Positions 52,754 to 62,096 of a DNA stretch of 63,460 nt are shown here, piece by piece. The notes below the pieces were generated by a model. That model saw only the letters and a program-made list of their open reading frames with translations, searched no databases and was not told the origin of the DNA. Numbering within the stretch: the first letter of the stretch is position 1; each line of letters opens with the position of its first letter. Made by a program: the position numbers and the translations under genes. Source of the stretch: Pseudomonadota bacterium (lineage in GTDB: Bacteria > Pseudomonadota > Alphaproteobacteria > Sphingomonadales > Sphingomonadaceae); the NCBI GenBank assembly GCA_023394965.1, contig JAEWZX010000029.1:1-63460 (forward strand), written 5' to 3'.

Positions 52754-53932
52754 TCAGGCTGCCCGGCGGACCCTGTTGCGGCCGGTTTTCTTCGCGTCGT
52801 AACAGGCCACATCGGACCGCATCAACGCATCGTCGATACCTTCGCCGAACAGCCAGGCCGACAGACCGATGGAGGCGGAAATCCGGATACCCGACAGCTC
52901 CGTAAACCGGCTTTCCAGCGCGGCGATAAGGTTGCGCAGATCTTCGGCGGCTTCGGCAATTGCAGCATCGGTAAATCCGCGCGCGATGACGAGGAATTCT
53001 TCCCCGCCCATGCGAAAGACCAGATGTTCGCCAGCCCCTTCCAGCGATGCACACCATTCGCGGATGACTTCGGCTGTCGCGACCAGCACATCATCGCCGG
53101 CGGCATGGCCGAACGTGTCGTTGATCGTCTTGAAATGGTCGAGATCGATCGTCAGCAGATGCCGCGAATAGGGGCTGCTTTCCGTATAGGTCTTTTCGAA
53201 CAGCATGCGCCGGTTGAACAGGCCGGTCAGCGGATCGCGCCAGCTGAGGAATTCGGCCCGCGCCAGGGCATCGGCCAGATCTTCGGACAGGCGCAGGTTT
53301 TCCACCAGCATCCGGGCGGAATTGCGCAGGTGCCTGCCGGCGGAGGCGCTGTAGATACGGATGCCGACCACTCCCAGCGTAACCACCGCAATCATTGCCG
53401 GGTCCACATTGGCCGGGTGGAAGAGAACCAGCGCAGTCGCTGTGCCCCAGAAGCTGAGCAGCATCCCATCGCGCGATGCGGGCAGGGCGGCCAGCGTGAC
53501 GGCGACCAGCGTGACGGTGACCACCACCACCACCTGAATCAGGGCAATGGCCACCGGCGATGTACCGGCAGGCTGCGGCCACAGCATCAGCGCAAGCGTC
53601 AGCCCGGTCGTTATCATTCCGACAAAGAGCATGCGGTGCATCGCCTTGATCGGGCCACGCGCCCGGACGCGCTTGTCCAGTTGCGAAGCGGCGGTGCGGG
53701 TGAACAGGAAAGAGGCAAGACGAAGCGCCGGCAGCACCAGCATCGGCGCAGGATTGGGCAACATGCCCACCCCGACGGCCAGCATGCCGATGCCGATCAG
53801 GCTGGAGCCGAGCGAACGCCGTTCGCGTTCGAGCATGGCGATCACGGCTTCGCGTTCGATTTCGTAGGAATCGACCGGAATGCGCGCGATGGCGCCGGCA
53901 AATCTGCCGTCAGCATTCTGATCGATGCGCAT
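52754..53932 (-). CDS. membrane diguanylate cyclase
   Basis: 392 residues from MRIDQNADGRFAGAIARIPV; the ATG has GGGGA 9 bases upstream. Five or six membrane segments precede a GGDEF domain: DPLTGLFNRR, TIDLDHFKTINDTFGHAAGD, and RMGGEEFLVIA with an intact active-site GGEEF. An RxxD inhibitory site is not evident before it. It makes c-di-GMP, so it opposes phosphodiesterases such as the GGDEF-EAL protein 12 kb away. Confidence 0.93.
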   Translation of the reverse strand: MRIDQNADGRFAGAIARIPVDSYEIEREAVIAMLERERRSLGSSLIGIGMLAVGVGMLPNPAPMLVLPALRLASFLFTRTAASQLDKRVRARGPIKAMHRMLFVGMITTGLTLALMLWPQPAGTSPVAIALIQVVVVVTVTLVAVTLAALPASRDGMLLSFWGTATALVLFHPANVDPAMIAVVTLGVVGIRIYSASAGRHLRNSARMLVENLRLSEDLADALARAEFLSWRDPLTGLFNRRMLFEKTYTESSPYSRHLLTIDLDHFKTINDTFGHAAGDDVLVATAEVIREWCASLEGAGEHLVFRMGGEEFLVIARGFTDAAIAEAAEDLRNLIAALESRFTELSGIRISASIGLSAWLFGEGIDDALMRSDVACYDAKKTGRNRVRRAA

Positions 53933-54041
53933 CGAAAATATCCCCACACCGTCTTTCGACTCGGTCGCGGGAAACTATCGGCTAATCGTTAACGATTCTG
54001 CCCCCGATCTTCATATTTTGCGATCTGTCGCGGGGGGAGAG

Positions 54042-54070
54042 CGGCGCATCGCCATAAACGCGATGCGCCG
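54042..54070 (-). terminator. hairpin downstream of the M13 peptidase gene
   Basis: Perfect 11-bp arms CGGCGCATCGC (54042-54052) and GCGATGCGCCG (54060-54070) with a seven-base loop, overlapping nothing and lying just after the stop of the minus-strand gene. No U tract follows on that strand, so it may act as an RNA 3'-end stabiliser or a weak terminator. Confidence 0.5.
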
Positions 54071-54077
54071 TAGACAC

Positions 54078-56126
54078 TTACCAGATACGGGCGCGATCTT
54101 CCGGGGCGATATACATCGCGCTGTCGGGTTTGATGTTGAACGCTTCGTACCATGCATCGACGTTCCGCAGCGGGGCGATGGTGCGATACCGCGCCGGGCT
54201 GTGCGGATCGGTGGCGACCTGGTTGCGCAGGCTGTCTTCGCGCGCCTTGGCCCGCCATACCTGGGCATAGGACAGGAAGAAGCGCTGGTCGCCGGTCAGG
54301 CCGTCGATCACCGGGGCTTCCTTGCCGCCCAGTGATTTGTGATAGGCATCATAGGCCACCAGCACACCGGCGAGGTCGGCGATGTTTTCGCCCATGGTCA
54401 GATCCGGGTTGATGAAGCTGCCGGGGACCACTTCGAACTTGGCATATTGATCGCCGAACTTCTTGGCCTCCGCTTCGAAGCGTTTGGCATCGGCCGGGGT
54501 CCACCAGTCGCGGATTGCCCCGGTGGCGTCGATCTTGCGGCCCTGATCGTCAAAGCCGTGGCTGATTTCGTGGCCGATCACCACACCGATGGCCCCGTAA
54601 TTGACCGCCGGATCGGCATAGGCATCGAAGAAGGGCGGCTGCAGAATGCCGGCCGGGAACACCATCTTGTTTTCCAGCCCGCCATTATAGGCATTTACCG
54701 TCTGCGGGTTCATACCCCATTTCTTGCGGTCGACCGGTTTGCCCAGATCGGCCATTTCGTAATCGGCGTTGAACTTCGTTGCGGCGAGCATGTTGCCGTA
54801 GAGATCGTCGGCAGCAACGGGCAGCTGCGAATAGTCGCGGAATTTTTCCGGATAGCCGACCATCACATCCATCCGTTCGAGCTTTTCGAGCGCAGCTTCC
54901 TTCGTCTGCGCGCTCATCCAGTCGTTGTTGCGAATACGGTCGCCCATGGCGAGCTTCAGATTGGCGACCAGTTCGTCCATCCGGGTTTTGGCGATCTTGG
55001 GAAAATATTCGGCAACGTAATCTTCGCCGACCAGTTCACCCAGCGATCCATCGACCGTGTCCACCGCGCGTTTCCAGCGGGCGCGCTGTTCGCTGGTGCC
55101 GTTGAGCGCGCTGGTGAACTGGAACCGGCTGTCCACCATCTTCTGGTTGAGATAGGGGGATGCCTGGCTGGTCAGATGCGCCTTTTCCCACAGTTTGAGC
55201 GTGGCCAGATCGGTGCTGCCGAACAGCGCCGCAATCGCCTTGATCGCGGTATTGTCGGTCACTATGATACGATCCTGCGGCGGGATGCGGTATCCGGCGA
55301 AGAAGGCCGGCCAGTCGATGCCGGGGGCATAGGTTACCAGCTGGGTAAACGACATCGGATTGTTGATCTTGTCGATGTCGCGGCTCTGTTCAATGTCCCA
55401 GTTGAGCTGCGCGACATAGGTTTCGAAGGTCATCACCCGGCTGGCGGCTTCGTGCGGGTTGGCTTCGCCGATGGCGGTGAACATGCGATCGAGATAGGCG
55501 AGATAGGCCGCGCGCTGAGGCGCGAATTTCTCGGCGAAGTAATAGTCCTTTTCGGGCAGGCCGAGCCCGCCGGAAGACAGCCACAGCACATTCATGGTCG
55601 GATCGTCGGGATCGGCATAGGGACCCGCGCCGAACAGCGAGCTGCCGAATTTGGCATAGGTGGAGCCCATGTAGGCGGCGAATTTGATCTTGTCGTCGAT
55701 CGCATCGACCCTGGCCAGATCGCGCTTGAGCGGGGCGAGGCCGGTCTTTTCCAGCGCTTTCTGATCCATGAAGCTGGAATAAAGCGCACCGTACTGGCTG
55801 CCTGCCGGGGCATCGGTGATCAACTGGTTGACCTGTTCGGTCACCTCTTCGCTGAGATTGTAGAACGATCCTACCGATGGCCGGTCACCGGGGATTTCGG
55901 TGCGGTCGATCCACGCGCCGCTGGCATAGCGTTCGAAATCGTCGCCCGGATTGGCACTGGTGTCGCGCGCGGTAAGATCGAGACCATAATCGCCGATCTT
56001 GGCCTGGCCGGTCACCACGATGGTGGTTTCATCGCCTGCAGCCTCGTCCGCATAGGCCGGTGCGGCGAGAGACAGTGTCATCGCCATGGCCGAAACTGCG
56101 GCCAGTGATTGGAATTTACGAAACAT
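54078..56126 (-). CDS. M13 family metallopeptidase (neprilysin-like)
   Basis: 682 residues with signal peptide (FQSLAAVSAMAMTLSLAAPA). Zinc site IGHEISHGFDDQGR (HExxH) and the third ligand in GENIADLAG; the N-terminal two thirds form the M13_N domain (QLNWDIEQSRDIDKINNPMS). The C-terminus ends ARIW, as in the CXXW ending of the family. Exported peptidase acting on oligopeptides in the periplasm. Confidence 0.93.
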   Translation of the reverse strand: MFRKFQSLAAVSAMAMTLSLAAPAYADEAAGDETTIVVTGQAKIGDYGLDLTARDTSANPGDDFERYASGAWIDRTEIPGDRPSVGSFYNLSEEVTEQVNQLITDAPAGSQYGALYSSFMDQKALEKTGLAPLKRDLARVDAIDDKIKFAAYMGSTYAKFGSSLFGAGPYADPDDPTMNVLWLSSGGLGLPEKDYYFAEKFAPQRAAYLAYLDRMFTAIGEANPHEAASRVMTFETYVAQLNWDIEQSRDIDKINNPMSFTQLVTYAPGIDWPAFFAGYRIPPQDRIIVTDNTAIKAIAALFGSTDLATLKLWEKAHLTSQASPYLNQKMVDSRFQFTSALNGTSEQRARWKRAVDTVDGSLGELVGEDYVAEYFPKIAKTRMDELVANLKLAMGDRIRNNDWMSAQTKEAALEKLERMDVMVGYPEKFRDYSQLPVAADDLYGNMLAATKFNADYEMADLGKPVDRKKWGMNPQTVNAYNGGLENKMVFPAGILQPPFFDAYADPAVNYGAIGVVIGHEISHGFDDQGRKIDATGAIRDWWTPADAKRFEAEAKKFGDQYAKFEVVPGSFINPDLTMGENIADLAGVLVAYDAYHKSLGGKEAPVIDGLTGDQRFFLSYAQVWRAKAREDSLRNQVATDPHSPARYRTIAPLRNVDAWYEAFNIKPDSAMYIAPEDRARIW

Positions 56127-56295
56127 GTGTGCGAGTCCCCGTTGTTCGGATGGTGCCGTATATAGGCCGGCGGGGGCAGGTGGACATGGGATAAATCGTC
56201 AAGCAGCCGACCGGTATCGGCGAAGGCTGCGACACCTTGGGGGTGGGGGCAGGGCAATCGCCGGCCTGATGCCTTCCGCCGCGACTGGCTGCACA

Positions 56296-56331
56296 CGAAA
56301 AAAGGCCGCGGAACATGGTCCCGCGGCCTTT
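56296..56331 (-). terminator. intrinsic terminator of the trimeric adhesin gene
   Basis: Perfect 11-bp arms AAAGGCCGCGG (56301-56311) and CCGCGGCCTTT (56321-56331). Read on the minus strand the hairpin is followed by a run of six Ts. It lies 37 bases past the adhesin stop. Confidence 0.88.
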
Positions 56332-56367
56332 CTGCAATGGCGAGGTATCCTCGCAGGAGAGGGTGGA

Positions 56368-58620
56368 TCAGAAGGAGAAGCCAGCGCCGGCTGCAACGCC
56401 GCCCTTGCCATTGGCCCCGATCGTCCCGCTGACTTTCAGCACGGCCTTGCCGTCTGCAAAGGCGGAAGAGAGCCCGAAGCCGAAGGAGGTTTCGCTGCGG
56501 TAATGGCCGACGCCGCCGCCAACCATCATCTTGCCCGGTTCCACCGCCTGCGGGATCGACGCCATGGCCATGGCCGAAGCGGTGCCGGAGAAGGCATCGT
56601 CGCGCAGTTCCGCAAGATCGAAGCCGATCTGCGCAATCCGCATGTCGGTATATCCCATGGAGTCCGCCAGCACATTGGCCAGGCCAGCTTCCATCTGCCG
56701 CAGGTTGACCGCATCGGTTGCCGCAGTCGCGTCGGCAACATTGTGCAGCGCCACCGGAGCCGTCGCATCCCTGCCGATCAGCGTGACGTCATTGGTTATC
56801 GTGCCGCCATTGCTGACAGTCGGATTGTCGGGGTCCGAATATTGCACGGCCACGATGGTGCTGCCGGCCAGATTGTTGTTGATGGTCTGGATATCGTCCG
56901 TGTTCTGCTGCACCGCCTGGTTCGTCGCATAAAGCTGCGATCCGTTTACGGCGTCGGTCGATCCGGCGGAAAGCGTTGCAGCCGCGACATTGGTGACCTG
57001 AACCGGGCCACCGCTGGCACCCACGAATGCAGCCGTATCGGTCGGGGTGGTGCTGGGCGTCGTGCCATCCGCATCCGAAACATAGCCGACCGGGATGTTG
57101 GCAATCTGGGCCTGCACTTGTGCAATATCGGTTTCGTTCACCGTCACACGGTTGTCGAGGCTGACGATATCGCCTTCGTTCACGGTTACCCGGTCATCGA
57201 GATTGGCGATGTCGCCTTCGTTGACGGTGACGCGCCCGTCGAGATTGGCGATATCCCCTTCATTGACGGTAACGCGGCCGTCGAGATTGGCGATGTCTGT
57301 CTCATTGACGGTGACGCGGCCATCGAGATTGGCAATATCGGTCTCGTTGACGGTGACACGACCATCCAGATTGGCGATGTCGGTTTCGTTTTGAGTGATG
57401 CGGTCATCGAATTGGTCCACGGAGACCTGGATCTGGCCCACGCTGGTCTGGAGGTTATCGATATCCGTGCGGTTCTGCGCGATGTCGGTCTCGTTCTGTG
57501 TGACTCTTCCATCCAGAGCGGTCACGGCCTGATTGGTGGCGAAAAGCTGCGATCCGTTTACGGCATCGGTGGATGTCGCACTGAGAGTACCGTCGGCAAC
57601 ATTGGAAATGGTGGTTCCTCCAGCGCCACCCAGAGTAATGGAGGTTTGCGTCGCATCGTCATAGGCAACCGCAGTATCCTGAAGCGCGGTGATGGCACCT
57701 TCGTTGACTGTTACCCGCGTATCGATGGTTGTGATATCAGCCGTATTCGCGGCAACATCCTGGTTCGTCGCGAAAAGCTGTGCTCCGTTTACGGCATCGG
57801 TCGATGTGGCGCTGAGCGCGCCGGGCGCAACATTGGTCAGCGTGGTGCCGCCCGTGCCATCGAATGTAACCGTATCGTGGGCCGCGGTGTCGTAAACCAC
57901 GCTATCGGCGGTGGCCGCAGCGATCGAGGTGTTCATCTGGCCGACCGTTGCGGCATCGGTATCCGCCGTGCCTGCCGCGACATTGGTAATCTGGCGCTCG
58001 TCACCTACTGCGCCGACCGAGACGCTGTCCGCCCGATCTGCGATGGACCCGCTGCCCAGCGCCACGGAATTGTCCGCCGTCACGCTGGCACCCGTACCCA
58101 GTGCTACCGCACCGCCTGCCCCAGCATCGGTGTTCGCCCCGTCGCCAAGAGCGATGGAATCGGCCGTACCGGCGCTGGCTGCCAGACCCGTGCCCAGACC
58201 GGTAATCTGGTTGCCGCCAATGCTGAGACCGGCAGGGTCGTTCAAAGTCAGGCCATCCACGGCAACATTACATTCGCCTGGTCCGGCGACAGTTCCATCG
58301 CTCGTCAGCACATCGACGCTGACAGGATTGCCGGCGACTGCGCTACCGACGATACCCGTCACATCGACGTTAAGCGGGGCGGGCAGGCCGAGAATGGTCA
58401 GAACGCCAAGCAGGTCGTTTACGGTGGTTTCTATCGGTGAGACGATGCCGCCGTTCACGGCTCCCAGAAGATCGGTCAGTTCGGATTCGTTCAGGCTGAG
58501 CCCGGTACAGACATCCACGACAGGTTGCGCCTGCGCGTGAACGGGGGCCTGTGGTACGGCAAGCGATAACGCCGCGACCGCAGTTCCGGATAGCAGAGTG
58601 ATATACTTATTCTTTGACAC
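56368..58620 (-). CDS. YadA-type trimeric autotransporter adhesin
   Basis: 750 residues. Signal peptide (ITLLSGTAVAALSLAVPQAP then VHAQ), a unique N-terminal domain, YadA head motifs (GGAVALGTGASVTADNSVAL and DSVSVGAVGDERQITNVAAG), repeated neck/stalk units with TSTDAVNGAQLFATNQ (several copies), a seven-unit 14-residue coiled-coil stalk, and a C-terminal membrane anchor of about 75 residues ending GGVAAGAGFSF. Three chains form the barrel through which the passenger is exported. It likely mediates surface attachment. Stalk length may vary by repeat copy number. Own terminator downstream and a palindromic operator candidate upstream. Confidence 0.92.
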   Translation of the reverse strand: MSKNKYITLLSGTAVAALSLAVPQAPVHAQAQPVVDVCTGLSLNESELTDLLGAVNGGIVSPIETTVNDLLGVLTILGLPAPLNVDVTGIVGSAVAGNPVSVDVLTSDGTVAGPGECNVAVDGLTLNDPAGLSIGGNQITGLGTGLAASAGTADSIALGDGANTDAGAGGAVALGTGASVTADNSVALGSGSIADRADSVSVGAVGDERQITNVAAGTADTDAATVGQMNTSIAAATADSVVYDTAAHDTVTFDGTGGTTLTNVAPGALSATSTDAVNGAQLFATNQDVAANTADITTIDTRVTVNEGAITALQDTAVAYDDATQTSITLGGAGGTTISNVADGTLSATSTDAVNGSQLFATNQAVTALDGRVTQNETDIAQNRTDIDNLQTSVGQIQVSVDQFDDRITQNETDIANLDGRVTVNETDIANLDGRVTVNETDIANLDGRVTVNEGDIANLDGRVTVNEGDIANLDDRVTVNEGDIVSLDNRVTVNETDIAQVQAQIANIPVGYVSDADGTTPSTTPTDTAAFVGASGGPVQVTNVAAATLSAGSTDAVNGSQLYATNQAVQQNTDDIQTINNNLAGSTIVAVQYSDPDNPTVSNGGTITNDVTLIGRDATAPVALHNVADATAATDAVNLRQMEAGLANVLADSMGYTDMRIAQIGFDLAELRDDAFSGTASAMAMASIPQAVEPGKMMVGGGVGHYRSETSFGFGLSSAFADGKAVLKVSGTIGANGKGGVAAGAGFSF
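57118..57411 (-). repeat. seven tandem 42-bp repeats in the adhesin stalk
   Basis: Seven consecutive units of 14 codons with consensus GRVTVNETDIANLD span exactly 294 bases. Units differ at the first residue (D/G/N) and at T/G in position 8. Each unit equals two heptads, giving a continuous coiled coil. Confidence 0.9.
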
Positions 58621-58701
58621 AGGTGTTCTCCCACTTTCAGTAGCGGGATAAGCATCTGATTGACGGTCTTAATTTGATATTTTTCGCCAGCCCCTCATAC
58701 C

Positions 58702-58717
58702 TCCGGAAGTTTCCGGA
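58702..58717. promoter_or_regulatory. palindromic operator candidate upstream of the adhesin gene
   Basis: TCCGGAA-GT-TTCCGGA is a perfect two-fold symmetric 16-mer, 82-97 bases before the adhesin start in an AT-rich divergent region. The two-base centre is too small for an RNA hairpin, so a dimeric DNA-binding protein is the simplest explanation. A second palindrome, ATATCGATAT, lies at 58827-58836. Confidence 0.45.
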
Positions 58718-58979
58718 TAGCGGTCTTTTAGATTAAGCTTGCGAAACGGATTAAATGGCTGACAGAATTCGGAATAAAGAGTTAAGAAATGCCATAGTAA
58801 ATATCGGCAATTAAGGGCTTATACGGATATCGATATGTCGGGTTGCCGGAACGCTCTGGATCAGCCGTCTTCTTCCATCTTCTTTCCCGTGCCACTGGCG
58901 TTTGTGCTTGTGCGTTCCCATGTGAAAAGCTGACGTGGACGGTTGCGATGGCGCGCCGTCGCAGGTATCACGCAAAATC

Positions 58980-58994
58980 GAACACAACGGGAAC
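58980..58994 (+). promoter_or_regulatory. LexA (SOS) box of uvrA
   Basis: GAAC-ACAACGG-GAAC is an exact match to the direct-repeat LexA box of alphaproteobacteria (GAAC-N7-GAAC, or GTTC-N7-GTTC on the other strand). It ends 12 bases before the uvrA start codon, close enough to block transcription or initiation. Confidence 0.88.
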
Positions 58995-59006
58995 GTTTTC
59001 CTCTTC

Positions 59007-61937
59007 ATGGCACTCACCAAAATCTCCGTCCGCGGCGCGCGTGAACATAATCTCAAGGGCGTGGACATCGATCTGCCCCGCGATAGTCTGATCGTTATCA
59101 CCGGCCTGTCGGGCTCGGGCAAGTCGAGCCTGGCGTTCGACACGATCTATGCCGAAGGGCAGCGGCGCTATGTCGAAAGCCTGTCGGCCTATGCGCGTCA
59201 GTTCCTCGAAATGATGCAGAAGCCCGATGTCGAACATATCGACGGGCTCTCGCCCGCGATCAGCATCGAACAGAAGACGACCAGCCGCAATCCGCGCTCG
59301 ACCGTCGCCACGGTCACGGAAATTTACGACTATATGCGGCTGCTGTGGGCGCGGGTGGGGGTGCCTTATTCGCCCGCCACCGGCCTGCCGATCGAAGCGC
59401 AGACCGTGTCGAACATGGTCGACCGGGTGATGGCGCTGCCCGAAGGGACGCGGCTTTATCTGCTGGCCCCGGTGGTGCGCGGGCGCAAGGGCGAATACCG
59501 CAAGGAACTGGCCGAATGGCAGAAGGCGGGCTTCACTCGCGTGCGGATCGACGGGGAAATGTATCCGATCGAGGAAGCGCCCGCGCTCGACAAGAAGTTC
59601 AAGCACGATATCGAAGTGGTGGTCGATCGTCTGGCGGTGAAGGAGGGGATCGAAACCCGGCTGGCCGACAGTTTCGAACAGGCGCTCAAGCTGGCCGATG
59701 GCCTTGCCTATGTCGATCTCGCCGATGGCGTCGTGCCGGGGCGCGAGGGTGAGGCGGAAGGCGGCGGCGCGATGAAAGGCGCTGGCATCCCCGCCAATCG
59801 CATCGTCTTTTCCGAACGCTTTTCCTGCCCGGTGTCGGGTTTCACCATCGAGGAAGTCGAACCGCGGCTGTTCTCCTTCAACGCGCCGCAGGGGGCCTGC
59901 CCGACCTGCGACGGGATCGGGGAGAAGCAATTGTTCGACCCGCAGTTGGTCGTCCCCAACGAAGCGCTCAGCCTGAAGAAGGGCGCGGTGGTGCCCTGGG
60001 CGAAGAGCAATCCGCCGAGCCCGTATTACATGCAGGTGCTCGCCAGCCTGGCGAAGGAATATGAATTCGACCTCACCACCCCGTGGGAAGAGTTCGACCG
60101 CGAGATCCGCGACATCATCCTCTACGGCACGAAGGGGCGGGCCATCCCGCTCACCTTCAAGGACGGGCGCAAGAGCTACACGGTCAAGAAACCGTTCGAA
60201 GGCGTGATCGGCAATCTCAACCGCCGCCTGCTGCAGACCGAAAGCGCCTGGATGCGCGAGGAGCTGGCCAAGTTCCAGACGGCGCAGCCCTGCGAAACCT
60301 GCCATGGCAAGCGGCTCAATGAAAAGGCGCTGGCGGTGAAGGTGCCCGGCCCCGACGGGCCGACCGATATCGCCACCCCCACCAGGATGAGCGTGGCCGA
60401 TGCGAAGAACTGGTTCCTCGCGCTGCCCGGCCATCTGGGCGATACGCAGCAGCAGATCGCCAAGGCCATCCTCAAGGAAATCAACGAACGGCTGGGCTTT
60501 TTGGACAATGTCGGGCTGGATTACCTCAATCTCGACCGGACGAGCGGCACGCTGTCCGGTGGAGAAAGTCAGCGCATCCGCCTCGCCAGCCAGATCGGCA
60601 GCGGCCTCAGCGGCGTGCTCTATGTGCTGGACGAACCCAGCATCGGCCTGCACCAGCGCGATAACGACCGGCTGCTGGAAACGCTCAAGCGGCTGCGCGA
60701 TCTGGGCAATACGGTGATCGTGGTGGAACATGACGAGGATGCCATCCGCACGGCCGATTACGTGGTCGATCTCGGCCCCGGCGCGGGCGTCCACGGGGGC
60801 GAGGTGGTGGCCGAAGGCACGCTGAAACAGGTGCTCAAATCGAAGAAGTCGCTCACCGCCGCCTATCTCACCGGGCGGCGCGAAATCGCGGTTCCGGCGC
60901 AGCGGCGCAAGGGCAATGGTCACCAGCTCACCGTGCATGGCGCGCGGGCGAACAATCTCAACGATGTCACCGCTTCCGTCCCGCTCGGCACCTTCACCTG
61001 CATCACCGGCGTTTCGGGATCGGGCAAATCGTCCTTCACCATCGACACGCTCTATGCCTCGGCCGCGCGCACGCTCAACGGGGCGCGCGTGGTGGCGGGC
61101 GCGCATGACAAGGTCACCGGCCTCGAATATTGCGACAAGGTGATCGAAATCGACCAGTCGCCCATCGGCCGCACCCCGCGATCCAACCCGGCGACCTATA
61201 CCGGCGCCTTCACCCAGATCCGCGACTGGTTCGCCGGCCTGCCGGAAAGCCAGGCGCGCGGGTACAAGCCGGGCCGGTTCAGCTTCAACGTCAAGGGCGG
61301 CCGCTGCGAAGCGTGCCAGGGCGACGGGCTGATCAAGATCGAAATGCACTTCCTGCCCGATGTCTATGTCACCTGCGAGGAATGCGGCGGCAAACGCTAC
61401 AACCGCGAAACGCTGGAGGTGAAGTTCAAGGGCCACTCCATCGCCGATGTGCTGGACATGACGGTGGAAGACGCGGTGGAATTCTTCAAGGCCGTCCCCC
61501 CCATCCGCGACAAGATGCATATGCTGAACGAAGTGGGGCTGGGCTATGTCAAGGTCGGCCAGCAGGCCACCACGCTGTCCGGCGGCGAGGCGCAGCGGGT
61601 GAAACTGGCCAAGGAACTGTCCAAACGCAGCACCGGGCAGACGCTGTATATTCTGGACGAGCCGACCACCGGCCTGCATTTCGAAGATGTGCGCAAACTG
61701 CTGGAGGTGCTGCACCGGCTGGTGGATCAGGGCAATTCGGTGGTGGTCATCGAACACAATCTCGATGTCATCAAGACGGCCGATCACATCCTCGATCTCG
61801 GCCCCGGCGGCGGCGTGCGCGGCGGCGAGGTGGTTGCCGAAGGAACGCCCGAACAGGTCGCCAAGGTGAAAGGCTCGTATACAGGTGCCTATCTCGCGCC
61901 AATGCTGACGCGGCAACCACAGCCTGCCCCCGCGTAG
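59007..61937 (+). CDS. uvrA: excinuclease ABC subunit A
   Basis: DNA-damage sensor ATPase of nucleotide excision repair, working with UvrB and UvrC. 976 residues from MALTKISVRGAREHNLKGVD; the ATG at 59007 gives the canonical start, and longer in-frame starts would run through the LexA box. First ABC module: Walker A GLSGSGKSS and zinc site CPTCDG; second: GVSGSGKSSF, CEACQGDG with CEECGGKRYN, and two LSGGE signatures. It ends GSYTGAYLAPMLTRQPQPAP. A second version of this tail follows out of frame downstream. Confidence 0.97.
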   Translation: MALTKISVRGAREHNLKGVDIDLPRDSLIVITGLSGSGKSSLAFDTIYAEGQRRYVESLSAYARQFLEMMQKPDVEHIDGLSPAISIEQKTTSRNPRSTVATVTEIYDYMRLLWARVGVPYSPATGLPIEAQTVSNMVDRVMALPEGTRLYLLAPVVRGRKGEYRKELAEWQKAGFTRVRIDGEMYPIEEAPALDKKFKHDIEVVVDRLAVKEGIETRLADSFEQALKLADGLAYVDLADGVVPGREGEAEGGGAMKGAGIPANRIVFSERFSCPVSGFTIEEVEPRLFSFNAPQGACPTCDGIGEKQLFDPQLVVPNEALSLKKGAVVPWAKSNPPSPYYMQVLASLAKEYEFDLTTPWEEFDREIRDIILYGTKGRAIPLTFKDGRKSYTVKKPFEGVIGNLNRRLLQTESAWMREELAKFQTAQPCETCHGKRLNEKALAVKVPGPDGPTDIATPTRMSVADAKNWFLALPGHLGDTQQQIAKAILKEINERLGFLDNVGLDYLNLDRTSGTLSGGESQRIRLASQIGSGLSGVLYVLDEPSIGLHQRDNDRLLETLKRLRDLGNTVIVVEHDEDAIRTADYVVDLGPGAGVHGGEVVAEGTLKQVLKSKKSLTAAYLTGRREIAVPAQRRKGNGHQLTVHGARANNLNDVTASVPLGTFTCITGVSGSGKSSFTIDTLYASAARTLNGARVVAGAHDKVTGLEYCDKVIEIDQSPIGRTPRSNPATYTGAFTQIRDWFAGLPESQARGYKPGRFSFNVKGGRCEACQGDGLIKIEMHFLPDVYVTCEECGGKRYNRETLEVKFKGHSIADVLDMTVEDAVEFFKAVPPIRDKMHMLNEVGLGYVKVGQQATTLSGGEAQRVKLAKELSKRSTGQTLYILDEPTTGLHFEDVRKLLEVLHRLVDQGNSVVVIEHNLDVIKTADHILDLGPGGGVRGGEVVAEGTPEQVAKVKGSYTGAYLAPMLTRQPQPAPA

Positions 61938-61952
61938 GCGGGGCGCGCGCAG

Positions 61953-62045
61953 GGCACATCGGAAGAGGTTGCGGCGGTGGACGGCTCATCCACCGGCCAA
62001 TACCTGCGCCCCATGCTCGCAAGGCAGAAAGAAGCCGCAGAATAA
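61953..62045 (+). pseudogene. fossil second copy of the UvrA C-terminal tail
   Basis: Beginning 16 bases after the uvrA stop, 30 codons ending in TAA read GTSEEVAAVD followed by GSSTGQYLRPMLARQKEAAE. This aligns residue for residue with the real UvrA end, GTPEQVAKVK followed by GSYTGAYLAPMLTRQ. It is not in frame with uvrA and has no start of its own. The simplest reading is that most of uvrA was replaced by a divergent copy by homologous recombination, leaving the old tail behind. Confidence 0.8.
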
Positions 62046-62096
62046 ACCCCGCCTGACCGACCCAAGCGCAAAACGGGGGCGACCCGCGGGCGCTCT

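Noticed and set aside
58811..59143. minus-strand frame across the uvrA start resembling commonly over-annotated small proteins
   Set aside because: It overlaps the LexA box and the conserved uvrA 5' end in antisense; no ribosome-binding site.
58968..61916. 982-codon open frame antisense to uvrA
   Set aside because: Shadow of uvrA codons; no start site and no domain-like sequence.
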